NCBI RefSeq assembly: GCF_020524025.1
Contig: NZ_JAIVKN010000002.1
Coordinates: 310,001 to 374,000, forward strand
From: Halobacillus litoralis
Lineage (GTDB): Bacteria > Bacillota > Bacilli > Bacillales > Halobacillaceae
Direction of reading: 5' to 3'
Length of the DNA: 64,000 nucleotides
Both the position numbers and the translations under genes were made by a program. The notes beneath the pieces are model-generated. The model was not told the DNA's origin and did no database searches. It saw only the letters and a program-made list of their open reading frames with translations. Positions 1 to 7,536 of the stretch are shown piece after piece; positions within the stretch are counted from its first letter, which is position 1, and every line of letters starts with the position of its first letter.

Positions 1-2
1 AC

Positions 3-731
3 AACCTTACCGTCGATGCTGTGACTTTCGGATATGATTCCTCGGACATTGTCCTAAAGGATGTCTCCTTTACTGCCCATAAAGGTGAAGTGACCGCTAT
101 CGTAGGACCAAGTGGGAGTGGAAAAACAACGATGTTTTCATTGATGGAACAGTTTTACCATCCCCTCCAAGGTCAGATTCTTTATGCTGAGGAGCCGATC
201 CAGTACTATTCATTGAAATCTTGGCGGGAAATGCTCGGGTATGTTTCACAGGAAAGTCCGATATACTCCGGGACAATTATGGACAACCTTACGTATGGAC
301 TTAAAGAAGAAATTCCTAAAGAAAAAGTGGTCGCTGCAGCTGAAATGGCCTATGCTCATGCATTTATTGAAGAACTTTCGAATGGATATGAAACCGAAGT
401 GGGTGAACGGGGCATCAAACTCTCAGGCGGACAGCGCCAACGGATCGCCATTGCCAGAGCTTTGCTCCGCGACCCTGAAATCTTAATGCTGGATGAAGCA
501 ACATCCAGCCTGGACAGTCAATCAGAGATCGTCGTTCAACATGCGTTAAAGAATTTAATGAAAGGCCGGACGACACTCGTTATAGCCCACCGCTTGTCAA
601 CAATCGTAGATGCCGATCAAATCATCTTCTTAGAAAAAGGAAAGGTGACCGGAATCGGCACCCATGAACAGTTATTTCAAGAACACGAACTTTACCGCAA
701 CTTTGCAAAACAGCAGTTACGAATGGAGTAG
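3..731 (+). CDS. ABC exporter, C-terminal ATP-binding part (partial, cut by window start)
   Basis: This is the nucleotide-binding domain of an ATP-driven exporter of the fused TMD-NBD (MsbA/LmrA/BmrA) type. The frame is open from the first bases of the window, so the membrane domain lies upstream and the GTG at 21 is not a true start. Visible motifs are Walker [10 protein letters not shown], the Q-loop around YVSQES, the ABC signature LSGGQRQR, Walker [10 protein letters not shown] and the H-loop AHRLST. The substrate cannot be told from the ATPase. No Rho-independent terminator with a T-run follows directly, but an elaborate inverted repeat does (748-842). The family assignment is firm; whether it is a homodimer or a half of a heterodimer is open. 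Confidence 0.93.
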   Translation, partial: NLTVDAVTFGYDSSDIVLKDVSFTAHKGEVTAIVGPSGSGKTTMFSLMEQFYHPLQGQILYAEEPIQYYSLKSWREMLGYVSQESPIYSGTIMDNLTYGLKEEIPKEKVVAAAEMAYAHAFIEELSNGYETEVGERGIKLSGGQRQRIAIARALLRDPEILMLDEATSSLDSQSEIVVQHALKNLMKGRTTLVIAHRLSTIVDADQIIFLEKGKVTGIGTHEQLFQEHELYRNFAKQQLRME

Positions 732-747
732 AATAATATAAAAACGC

Positions 748-842
748 CCGGAATAAATACATGTTCCCCTGTACCATTGGTGTGCTGGAAGGTCCGAAAA
801 CCCCCCTCGCAATCGGACCTTTGCTTCACCCAGTTATTCCGG
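748..842. repeat. Nested inverted repeats downstream of the ABC exporter
   Basis: An outer pair CCGGAATAA (748-756) and TTATTCCGG (834-842) encloses an inner 9-bp stem AAGGTCCGA (789-797) and TCGGACCTT (813-821) with a C-rich loop. The right arm also contains the 10-bp palindrome ATTCCGGAAT (836-845). There is no T-run after either stem, so this is not a standard terminator. It may be a folded 3' UTR, a protein-binding site or a degenerate mobile repeat. Confidence 0.5.
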
Positions 843-920
843 AATCAGACAGTTTCAAGAAAAAATCCCCTTATAAAATACATCTGGACAACCCGCCTAC
901 TTTTCCTTAAACTATAAATA

Positions 921-936
921 TGAAACCAGTTTCACA
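921..936. promoter_or_regulatory. LacI-family operator / cre-like site upstream of the regulator gene
   Basis: TGAAACCAGTTTCACA contains the perfect arms TGAAAC and GTTTCA. It lies just downstream of a TATAAA -10-like box (913-918) and 20 bp before the ATG of the LacI-type gene, a position suited to autorepression. It is closely related to the two identical 16-mers at 2042 and 2135. Confidence 0.6.
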
Positions 937-956
937 TAAGAACGGGAGTGAGATTT

Positions 957-1949
957 ATGCCGAATATCTCTGATGTAGCCAAACACGCAGGTTTGTCAAA
1001 AGCCACCGTATCACGCGTCATTAACAACCACCCTTATATATCCAAAGAAAAACGCGAGCTTGTCCAGCAGGCGATGAAAGAACTCGGCTATCATCCGAAT
1101 CCTTCAGCGAGAAGATTGAGAGGCCACCTCACAAGTACAATCGGCGTTATCGTACCACGAATCGTAAACCCTTTTTTCGCTTACTTAGTAAACGCTATCG
1201 AGCAAGCCGCCTATGCCAATGAATACCAGGTACTCATCTTTCAAAGCGATGAGAGCAGAGAAAAAGAAATCTCTTTTCTTAACTTGCTAAAAACGAAGCA
1301 GGTCGATGGCGTCATTATGACTTCAATCGAAAACGACTGGCACGATATCAAGCCTTATTCAGCCTACGGCCCTATCGTCTGCTGCAACGAATATGTTCAG
1401 GATCCACTTGTGCCTACGGTAAAACTGAACCAGACAGAAGGAGCCTATGCAGGAGTGAAACACCTCATCGAACGCGGTCATAAAAAGATCGGATACAGCA
1501 CGGGCGCCTTATTTGCAGGCGAGGGACGGGATAAAGATCGCAATGACGGTTATCAAAAAGCCTTAAAGGAAGCGGATCTTGATTTAAACCCAAGCTGGAT
1601 TTTTGTGAATAAACACACCATTGATGATGGCAAGCAGATCATCCGCCAGATGATGAATATGAATGACCGGCCGACGGCTCTCTTTTCAGGCAGCGACGAA
1701 ATTGCAGCAGGTGCCATGTCAGAAGCAAAAGCACATGGAATACGCATTCCAGAGGACCTGGCCATCCTTGGCTTTGACGATCAGCCAATTGCAGAATTGC
1801 TGGACCCTCCACTGACAACCATCCGACAGCCCATTGATGACTTAGGTGAAAAGTCTGTAGAGCAGCTCCTCCGCTTTTTTAAAGATAAAAGCGCTCAATC
1901 CGAGTGTGTTGACCTTCCCTTTGAACTTATTGTTCGAAAAAGTACTTAA
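957..1949 (+). CDS. LacI-family transcriptional regulator
   Basis: A DNA-binding sugar-responsive repressor. An N-terminal LacI helix-turn-helix (ISDVAKHAGLSKATVSRVIN, from residue 3) with the hinge region PNPSARRLRG is followed by a periplasmic-binding-protein-like effector domain. That domain has the usual landmarks GVIVPRIVNPFFAYLV, the GHKKIGY segment and a C-terminal LGFDDQPIAELLDPPLTTIRQP. ATG at 957 is preferred over the upstream GTG (948), which is itself part of the GGGAG ribosome binding site eight bases before the ATG. The gene precedes a sugar-binding lipoprotein, and both promoters carry the same operator-like sequence, so this regulator probably controls itself and that gene. 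The effector is unknown. The length (330 aa) is normal for the family. Confidence 0.93.
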   Translation: MPNISDVAKHAGLSKATVSRVINNHPYISKEKRELVQQAMKELGYHPNPSARRLRGHLTSTIGVIVPRIVNPFFAYLVNAIEQAAYANEYQVLIFQSDESREKEISFLNLLKTKQVDGVIMTSIENDWHDIKPYSAYGPIVCCNEYVQDPLVPTVKLNQTEGAYAGVKHLIERGHKKIGYSTGALFAGEGRDKDRNDGYQKALKEADLDLNPSWIFVNKHTIDDGKQIIRQMMNMNDRPTALFSGSDEIAAGAMSEAKAHGIRIPEDLAILGFDDQPIAELLDPPLTTIRQPIDDLGEKSVEQLLRFFKDKSAQSECVDLPFELIVRKST

Positions 1950-1974
1950 TTTCACGGAATTTTCAAAACAATTG

Positions 1975-2003
1975 TTGTAAGCGTTACCAACTATGTGTAT
2001 AAT
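1975..2003 (+). promoter_or_regulatory. Sigma-A promoter with an overlapping cre-like site
   Basis: A -35 TTGTAA (1975-1980), 17-bp spacer and perfect -10 TATAAT (1998-2003) precede the sugar-binding protein gene. TGTAAGCGTTACCA (1976-1989) overlaps the -35 box and matches the CcpA cre consensus TGWAANCGNTNWCA with one mismatch. Catabolite repression is inferred. Confidence 0.65.
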
Positions 2004-2041
2004 ACAAGCTAACGAATCAATGATATCATTTTGTTCAAATG

Positions 2042-2057
2042 TGAAACCGATATCACA
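2042..2057. promoter_or_regulatory. Operator / cre site copy 1
   Basis: TGAAACCGATATCACA is identical over all 16 bases to the sequence at 2135-2150. Its first 14 bases match the cre consensus TGWAANCGNTNWCA exactly. It may bind the upstream LacI-family protein, CcpA, or both, because these proteins share a DNA-binding fold and related operators. Confidence 0.65.
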
Positions 2058-2134
2058 TCCTAACCAAAGCTCACTTGTCTTTTAGAAATCAAGTCGTAGA
2101 ACCTTGTTATCCGCAGTTGTTTTTTGGCCATTTC

Positions 2135-2150
2135 TGAAACCGATATCACA
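2135..2150. promoter_or_regulatory. Operator / cre site copy 2, beside the ribosome binding site
   Basis: An exact repeat of the 2042 site, 93 bp downstream (about nine helical turns). It ends seven bases before the GGAG ribosome binding site (2157-2160) of the sugar-binding protein gene. The spacing would suit DNA looping between the two sites. Confidence 0.65.
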
Positions 2151-2168
2151 CTAAAAGGAGTGCATCAT

Positions 2169-3455
2169 ATGAAAGTAAAAAAACTAGGAACGTCGCTGCT
2201 TATTTCTACAGCTCTGCTGGCAGGTTGCTCTTTTTCCTCTGGAGAAGATGATTCTGCTTCTGGATCCGAAGATGAATTGACGATTGAAGTCTTTCAAGGG
2301 AAAGTAGAATTTAAAGATCAGTTTGAAGAATTGGCAGACAAGTACGAAGAAGAAAACCCTGGAGTAAATATTAAAATTACGGCTGTTGGCGGAGGATCTG
2401 ATTATGCCGGTTCGTTAAAAACCAAATTCGCTTCTGGTGATGAACCTGAAATTTTCAGTATTGCAGGTCCAACAGAGGCACAAAACTATGACCAGTACCT
2501 CACTGACCTATCGGACACTAAAGCAGCAGAAGCCGCTCTTGATGGCACGCTTGAGCCTGTCACCAAGGAAGAGAAGGTACGCGGTCTGCCGTTTAATCAG
2601 GAAGGATACGGTTTGATTTACAACAAACGTATTTTTGAAGAAGCAGGCATTGACGCTGGCAGTCTTAAAAGCTATGAAGACTTAGAAAAAGCCGTGCAGG
2701 AGCTGGACAGCCAAAAAGAAGAACTTGGCATAGAAGCCGTATTTGCTTTTCCAGCGAAAGAAAAGTGGGTCCCGGGCAATCACTTGTCGAATGTATATTT
2801 AGCACCGGAATTTGATCAAAAAGTATTAGAAGCCTTCAATGCAGAAAGTGTCGCTTTTGATAAAGGTGATGAATTCAAGCGCATGATTGACCTGCAGAAT
2901 GAGTATTCCATCCAGCCAACATTAAGCTTAGACTACTCCCAGCAGGTGGAGCAGTACTTCTCTCTACAGGAAGTAGCGATTATACAGCAGGGAAACTGGA
3001 TCTACCCATCGGTGCTGCAGATGGATGAAGAATTTGCCCAGGAAAATATGGGCATTATGCCAATTCCAGTCGAAGGGTCCGAAGGAAAAATCCCTGTCGG
3101 CATTCCGAATTACTGGGCCGTCAACAACAATAGTGACGAAGAAGTCATCCAGGCGTCTAAAGACTTTTTAGACTGGATGTACACATCAGAGACCGGTAAA
3201 GAAGCGGTCCTGAAAGACTTCAAGTTCATCCCTGCCTATGAAGGGTTTGATACAGCAGAAATCTCGGACCCACTATCTAAAGAAATCTATGAATATTCTT
3301 CAGAAGGTAATACCACTGGATGGGTCTTCCTTGGATACCCTGGAACTTGGGGGGATTATGTAGGAGGAAATGTCCAAAAATATATCAGTGGTGAAATGAC
3401 ATGGGACGAATTAGAAGAGGACTCCATAAAAGAATGGGAAAGTAATCGTAAATAA
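2169..3455 (+). CDS. Sugar ABC transporter substrate-binding lipoprotein (family 1), without permease genes
   Basis: An extracellular solute-binding lipoprotein that captures a carbohydrate for an ABC importer. A lipoprotein signal peptide ends in LLAGC (Cys20). The mature part has the family-1 fold landmarks: an early EVFQG strand, GLPFNQEGYGLIYNKRIFEEAGI and the late FLDWMYTSETGKEAVLKDFKFIPAY. ATG at 2169 is chosen because AAAAGGAG lies eight bases upstream and the signal peptide starts there; earlier in-frame codons run through an operator. A LacI-type regulator precedes it. No permease or ATPase gene follows: a strong terminator (3521-3573) and a protease gene come next. It must therefore work with a transporter encoded elsewhere, or act as a sensor. 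Confidence 0.92.
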   Translation: MKVKKLGTSLLISTALLAGCSFSSGEDDSASGSEDELTIEVFQGKVEFKDQFEELADKYEEENPGVNIKITAVGGGSDYAGSLKTKFASGDEPEIFSIAGPTEAQNYDQYLTDLSDTKAAEAALDGTLEPVTKEEKVRGLPFNQEGYGLIYNKRIFEEAGIDAGSLKSYEDLEKAVQELDSQKEELGIEAVFAFPAKEKWVPGNHLSNVYLAPEFDQKVLEAFNAESVAFDKGDEFKRMIDLQNEYSIQPTLSLDYSQQVEQYFSLQEVAIIQQGNWIYPSVLQMDEEFAQENMGIMPIPVEGSEGKIPVGIPNYWAVNNNSDEEVIQASKDFLDWMYTSETGKEAVLKDFKFIPAYEGFDTAEISDPLSKEIYEYSSEGNTTGWVFLGYPGTWGDYVGGNVQKYISGEMTWDELEEDSIKEWESNRK

Positions 3456-3520
3456 TCATCCTATCTCCTCCCCTTAAAGATCGCTCAAGCGTTCTGTTGG
3501 GAAAGGCTGAAGGATAGCAA

Positions 3521-3573
3521 AACACAAAAACCGGCGGCCGAGCCATTTATCGGTCTGCCGGTTTTTGTGTTTC
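3521..3573 (+). terminator. Rho-independent terminator after the sugar-binding protein
   Basis: A 14-bp perfect stem, ACACAAAAACCGGC (3522-3535) with GCCGGTTTTTGTGT (3557-3570), is followed by TTTCCC. The A/T-rich outer arms would let it work in both directions. Confidence 0.8.
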
Positions 3574-3726
3574 CCGTTTGAAAGCTTCTTCTCTACGGGT
3601 ATAGGAGGCTAACCTTCCAACCTTTTGCAATGGTCATACAATTTTTAAGATTCCATCCGTATAATTGGTTATTATTGTATATTATTCGGGAATAGATATA
3701 TATTCCTATAAAAGAGGAGATGGCCT

Positions 3727-6261
3727 GTGAAAAAGACATGGAGAGCTTTATACCTGACGGCTTTTGTTGTGACGCTGATCGTTTTAGGAGCAGCCCCTGC
3801 TTCAGCTGATGAAGATCGGAAGAAAATTGAAAGTCTTGCAGAAGAAGAAAAAGAGATTACATTCGAGACCGAAGAGAAAGGGGCGGAACTACAAGGGGCA
3901 GACCAGATACCCTTAGAGAAGATCTATAACCGCCAGGTCATCCTTAAGCTACGGGATAAGGCGGACCCTGATTTATCCAAGTATGAAATGATTGAACAGA
4001 ATTTGCGTAATGGTCCGTCTGCAGGCCAGTGGAAAACGATTCACATCCCGGAAAAGCTTGATTACTATGAGGAGCTCCAAATGATCAAACAGATGGATGG
4101 AATTGAGTTAGCTTCTCCTGATCAAATCTATGAGTCTAGTTATGTGCCCAAAGATACATATTATCAAAGTCATCAGGACTACTTAACTATGATCGGTATG
4201 GAAAGAGCGTGGGACATTACACGTGGTTCGGACAGGGTGAAAACTGCCGTCATTGATTCAGGTGTTTACCAGGGGCATAACGATCTGGATGGGCGGCTGA
4301 CCAGTGGTTATGATGCCGTTTATGGAGGAAGTGTGTATGACGATTACAACGGACACGGGACGTTCGTAACAGGAATTATTGCCGCCAATATGAACCAGAC
4401 GGGCGTCACCGGAGTGGCCCCTTTTACAAAAATCGAACCAGTCAATGTCGAATACGAGGGGAGCGTATCGACCACAGGAGTCATTAAAGGGGTTGATTAC
4501 GCAATTGACAGCAATGTAGATATTATCAATATGAGCTTTGGCGGATACACAAACAACACTACATTACAATCTGTCCTGTGGGATGCTTATGAATCCGGCA
4601 TTGTATTAATAGCAGCTACAGGGAACGATCAGACCAATACTCCTTCCTATCCAGCTGCCTATCCCTGGGTTATTGCTGTAGGGGCTACCGATACAACGAG
4701 TGGTTCTCCCGTAGTCGCAGACTTCTCCAACTACGGTTACCATGTGGATGTCACCGCTCCTGGGGTGAACATCCTGAGCACAAGCACCATGGGTGGATAC
4801 GAAACAGGAGACGGAACTTCCTTCTCCACACCAATTGTCAGCGGCCTTGCTTCCTTAATCAAGGCTGAACACCCGGATTGGACACCTCCACAAGTTGAAT
4901 TTGCCCTTCAGAATGGCAGCAGACAGTTCCGCACCGGTGAATCCAATCCCTGGACAGGATTCGGGCAGGTGGACGGCTATAAAGCTCTAACCTCATCTAT
5001 AAGTGACATGGGAACAGACCGGTCCTCCTGGAACATTACAAAGGCACAAAAGCTTTCCCCGGGTGTAGAAAAAGAACGTTTAAACTTCCCGACAGATAAA
5101 GACTTGTATTCTCTTGAAATGAAGTTTCCAGGTGAAGTGAACCTGGAATTGTCTCATCCCGCAAGCCACATCGACATGGGTTTTAATGTCTATCAGGAAA
5201 TCGATGGAGACGTTTACGAAATTTACTCCGAAGACATCGGTGTCAGCGGGGAAAGTGAAAGCCTCACCTTCAGGGCAGAAAAAGGCCGCTATTACGTGGG
5301 TGTTTATGAATATTACGAGAACTGGTCGAGAGAGAATTATTCACTAAAGATGGATTGGACTCTAGATCAACCAGAGAGACTCAGCGGTTCCACACGCTTC
5401 GATACTTCCGCAGAGATTTCTAAAAAAGGCTGGCCTAATGGTTCAGATACCGTCGTATTAGCTACCGGATTTGACTTTCCAGATGCCCTGGCTGGATCGC
5501 CTCTGGCATATGAATTGGATGCGCCCGTCCTGTTGACCCGCTCCGATCGACTGGTGGAAGAAACGAAAAAAGAAATGCAGCGCCTTGGTGCCGAGGATGT
5601 CTATATCCTGGGTGGAACAGGAGCCATATCAGACACAGTGAAAAGAGAAATTTCACAGATGGGATTTGACGTAAAACGTCTGTCAGGGCAGAACCGTTAT
5701 GAAACATCCGTGAAGATAGCCAACGAACTGCTCTCCTTACAAGGAAGAAACCAATTTGATCAAACGGTGTTATCTTATGGCAATAACTTTCCGGACGCTT
5801 TGGCATCGGCCTCTTATGCTGCTCAAACTGGACTTCCCATCCTCTTAACAGCAACTGACAAAATTCCTGACTCAACTCAAACGGTCTTAAGCCGTGTAGA
5901 TAAGACGATTGTAGTTGGAGGAACAGGAGTCATTAGTGATAAGGTTCTCGACCAGGTACCAAACGGAACACGTTACGCTGGTGAAAACCGCTTTGATACA
6001 TCTGTTCAATTAATTGAAGGACTGGAGATGCCGACGGATGGATTTTATATTGCCACAGGATTTGAATTTGCTGATGCTCTAACTGGATCTGTACTCGCTG
6101 CCAAAGATGAGAAACCCATTCTCCTCGTGAGAAGTGACCGGATTCCAGAGGAAGTGCAGTCGTTCATTGACCGCTCCAATTCAAACGAATTCACCATCCT
6201 TGGAGGAACAGGAGCCATCAGCCAGGAAGTTGGAGCAGAACTTCTCGAACGATCCAACTAA
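3727..6261 (+). CDS. Subtilisin-like (S8) serine protease with three C-terminal CWB2 repeats
   Basis: A secreted, wall-anchored protease. The order is signal peptide (about 1-27, cleavage near ASA-DED), propeptide (about 30-140), S8 catalytic domain, a beta-rich linker (about 440-548) and three cell-wall-binding type 2 repeats (about 550-844). The catalytic triad is Asp177 (VIDSGV), His210 (NGHGTF) and Ser365 (GTSFSTP), with oxyanion Asn300. Each CWB2 unit shows the RLSGxxRFxTS, FPDAL and ILGGTGAIS landmarks. GTG at 3727 is supported by AGAGGAGA just upstream. CWB2 repeats attach proteins non-covalently to anionic wall polymers in other Firmicutes. The gene is monocistronic, with terminators on both sides. 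Confidence 0.95.
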   Translation: MKKTWRALYLTAFVVTLIVLGAAPASADEDRKKIESLAEEEKEITFETEEKGAELQGADQIPLEKIYNRQVILKLRDKADPDLSKYEMIEQNLRNGPSAGQWKTIHIPEKLDYYEELQMIKQMDGIELASPDQIYESSYVPKDTYYQSHQDYLTMIGMERAWDITRGSDRVKTAVIDSGVYQGHNDLDGRLTSGYDAVYGGSVYDDYNGHGTFVTGIIAANMNQTGVTGVAPFTKIEPVNVEYEGSVSTTGVIKGVDYAIDSNVDIINMSFGGYTNNTTLQSVLWDAYESGIVLIAATGNDQTNTPSYPAAYPWVIAVGATDTTSGSPVVADFSNYGYHVDVTAPGVNILSTSTMGGYETGDGTSFSTPIVSGLASLIKAEHPDWTPPQVEFALQNGSRQFRTGESNPWTGFGQVDGYKALTSSISDMGTDRSSWNITKAQKLSPGVEKERLNFPTDKDLYSLEMKFPGEVNLELSHPASHIDMGFNVYQEIDGDVYEIYSEDIGVSGESESLTFRAEKGRYYVGVYEYYENWSRENYSLKMDWTLDQPERLSGSTRFDTSAEISKKGWPNGSDTVVLATGFDFPDALAGSPLAYELDAPVLLTRSDRLVEETKKEMQRLGAEDVYILGGTGAISDTVKREISQMGFDVKRLSGQNRYETSVKIANELLSLQGRNQFDQTVLSYGNNFPDALASASYAAQTGLPILLTATDKIPDSTQTVLSRVDKTIVVGGTGVISDKVLDQVPNGTRYAGENRFDTSVQLIEGLEMPTDGFYIATGFEFADALTGSVLAAKDEKPILLVRSDRIPEEVQSFIDRSNSNEFTILGGTGAISQEVGAELLERSN

Positions 6262-6323
6262 CTAGTAAATCAGAGGCATGATTATGAAAAGTCTCTCTTG
6301 AAATTCCATATTGATATGAATAG

Positions 6324-6366
6324 AAAACGAACTTCCAATAATAATTTGGAAGTTCGTTTTCATTTT
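6324..6366 (+). terminator. Bidirectional terminator after the protease gene
   Basis: A perfect 15-bp stem, AAAACGAACTTCCAA (6324-6338) with TTGGAAGTTCGTTTT (6346-6360), is followed by CATTTTTTA. The symmetrical A and T arms make it usable from either strand. Confidence 0.85.
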
Positions 6367-6371
6367 TTATT

Positions 6372-6509
6372 CTATTTGTGTCCCTTTGGTTTAAGACTTG
6401 CTTTCAAGATATTATCAATTGCATACTTCATTTTTAATTCGCAATCTCCTTTGAAACGGAGCTGGTTTATCTGAATGATGCAGGCAATAGTTGTAAAGTT
6501 CACCTTCCA
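6372..6509 (-). pseudogene. Possible decayed reading frame on the minus strand
   Basis: Within the roughly 340-bp gap between the protease and the Mta-type gene, the minus strand holds about 45 open codons. They end at TAG 6372-6374, directly before the minus-strand face of the 6324 terminator. The open stretch begins after an in-frame TGA (6510-6512), has protein-like composition (INQLRFKGDCELKMKYAI) and has no good start or ribosome binding site. I do not recognise it. It may be the tail of a small inactivated gene or chance. Confidence 0.2.
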
Positions 6510-6598
6510 TCACAACTTTGAACACCTGGGAAAAGGAGATATCCTCAGGGCACTCATCAACATAGCTTGCTCTTCAGAAAAAAATTCTAAATTTACCT

Positions 6599-7369
6599 TT
6601 ATTCGTTCTGCTCAAGCTTATCACAATATACATGCATGGCCTCACGAAGAAAAGCCGACAAACCAGGCTGGTGCTTATCAATATTTTTCGTAAAGCGTGG
6701 ATCGTTCACATATAAATCTCCCAACCCTCGAAAAATTTCCGGTGTACATTCATAAAAGCTGTCTGTTATATGTTGACGCATTTCTCCGACAATACGCTGT
6801 ACTTCGGCATCCTTCGGTCCTTTATGCATCACTTGAACGATACGGTTATACAATTCCCCGCTTTTTTGGTGGATCCTTTTCCAGTCATCTTCATTGTACG
6901 CCGCCGTTTTTTTCATGGATTCTTCATACGCTTTGGTACCACTATACTTTTCTTTTACTTCTTTCCGGTATTTCTTCTGATGCTCCTCGATCTTTTTCAT
7001 ATCAAACGGTTCAAACCTATCTTTGTTTTCCATAACAGATCCTACTTCAATTGATTGGATGGTTTGTTCAATGGAATGAATCATCCGTTCGAGGCGGTTC
7101 TTTTTTTCTAACAGCAATTGTTTATGGGTGTGGAGAGCCTTTTTCTTGTCAAAATTCGGATCATCAAGAATTTCTTTAATATCCTGCAGCGTAAAATCAA
7201 GCTCTTTGAAAAAGAGTATTTGCTGCAGCTGGGCCAGATTTTCGTCATTATAAAGGCGGTACCCATTCATTTCGGTATGTGCTGGTTTTAAAATTCCAAT
7301 ATGGTCGTAATGATGCAGCGTGCGCACACTAACCCCAGCAAGCTCTGCTACTTCTTTTACTTTATACAA
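6599..7369 (-). CDS. mta: MerR-family regulator of the Mta/TipA type
   Basis: A transcription activator with an N-terminal MerR winged helix (VKEVAELAGVSVRTLHHYDHIGIL), a long dimerisation coiled coil (about 75-105) and a C-terminal TipAS drug-sensing domain (about 115-255, with EEHQKKYRKEVKEKY and FRGLGDLYVNDPRF). It resembles Bacillus subtilis Mta in full length and segment order; Mta activates multidrug efflux genes and itself. TTG at 7369 is preferred because AGGTGATGG lies directly before it; the GTG and ATG just upstream overlap that ribosome binding site. A MerR-type promoter with a 19-bp spacer lies upstream (7390-7420). No efflux pump is adjacent. Confidence 0.88.
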   Translation of the reverse strand: MYKVKEVAELAGVSVRTLHHYDHIGILKPAHTEMNGYRLYNDENLAQLQQILFFKELDFTLQDIKEILDDPNFDKKKALHTHKQLLLEKKNRLERMIHSIEQTIQSIEVGSVMENKDRFEPFDMKKIEEHQKKYRKEVKEKYSGTKAYEESMKKTAAYNEDDWKRIHQKSGELYNRIVQVMHKGPKDAEVQRIVGEMRQHITDSFYECTPEIFRGLGDLYVNDPRFTKNIDKHQPGLSAFLREAMHVYCDKLEQNE

Positions 7370-7389
7370 GACCATCACCTCATGCTTTT

Positions 7390-7420
7390 ACCTTAAACTA
7401 TTACGCAGCGTTAGAGTCAA
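7390..7420 (-). promoter_or_regulatory. MerR-type promoter with 19-bp spacer (Mta autoregulation)
   Basis: Read on the minus strand, -35 TTGACT (7420-7415) and -10 TAAGGT (7395-7390) are separated by exactly 19 bp. The spacer contains a dyad around ACGCTGCGT. An overlong spacer with a central dyad is the hallmark of promoters that MerR-family activators untwist. The position directly before the Mta-type gene indicates autoregulation. Confidence 0.7.
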
Positions 7421-7503
7421 TAAGAAAGAAAAAAAGGACGCGAGACTTCTCTCAAAAAAGAAAGTCTTTGTACAATAACCTCACTTAAAGAAATGATTGC
7501 ACT

Positions 7504-7534
7504 AAAAAAGCGTCTCCTCAATAGGAGACGCTTT
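7504..7534 (-). terminator. Terminator of the LytR-CpsA-Psr gene
   Basis: A perfect 12-bp stem, AAAGCGTCTCCT (7508-7519) with AGGAGACGCTTT (7523-7534). On the minus strand it is followed by a run of Ts (7507-7503) and starts two bases after the stop codon. Confidence 0.85.
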
Positions 7535-7536
7535 AA

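Noticed and set aside
21-23. GTG as a start for the first gene
   Set aside because: The frame is open back to the first bases of the window and the protein lacks the membrane part and the beginning of the ATPase; it is an internal codon of a truncated gene.
5462-5875. Long minus-strand frame inside the protease gene
   Set aside because: It lies wholly opposite CWB2-coding sequence; its composition follows the complementary codons and it has no ribosome binding site.
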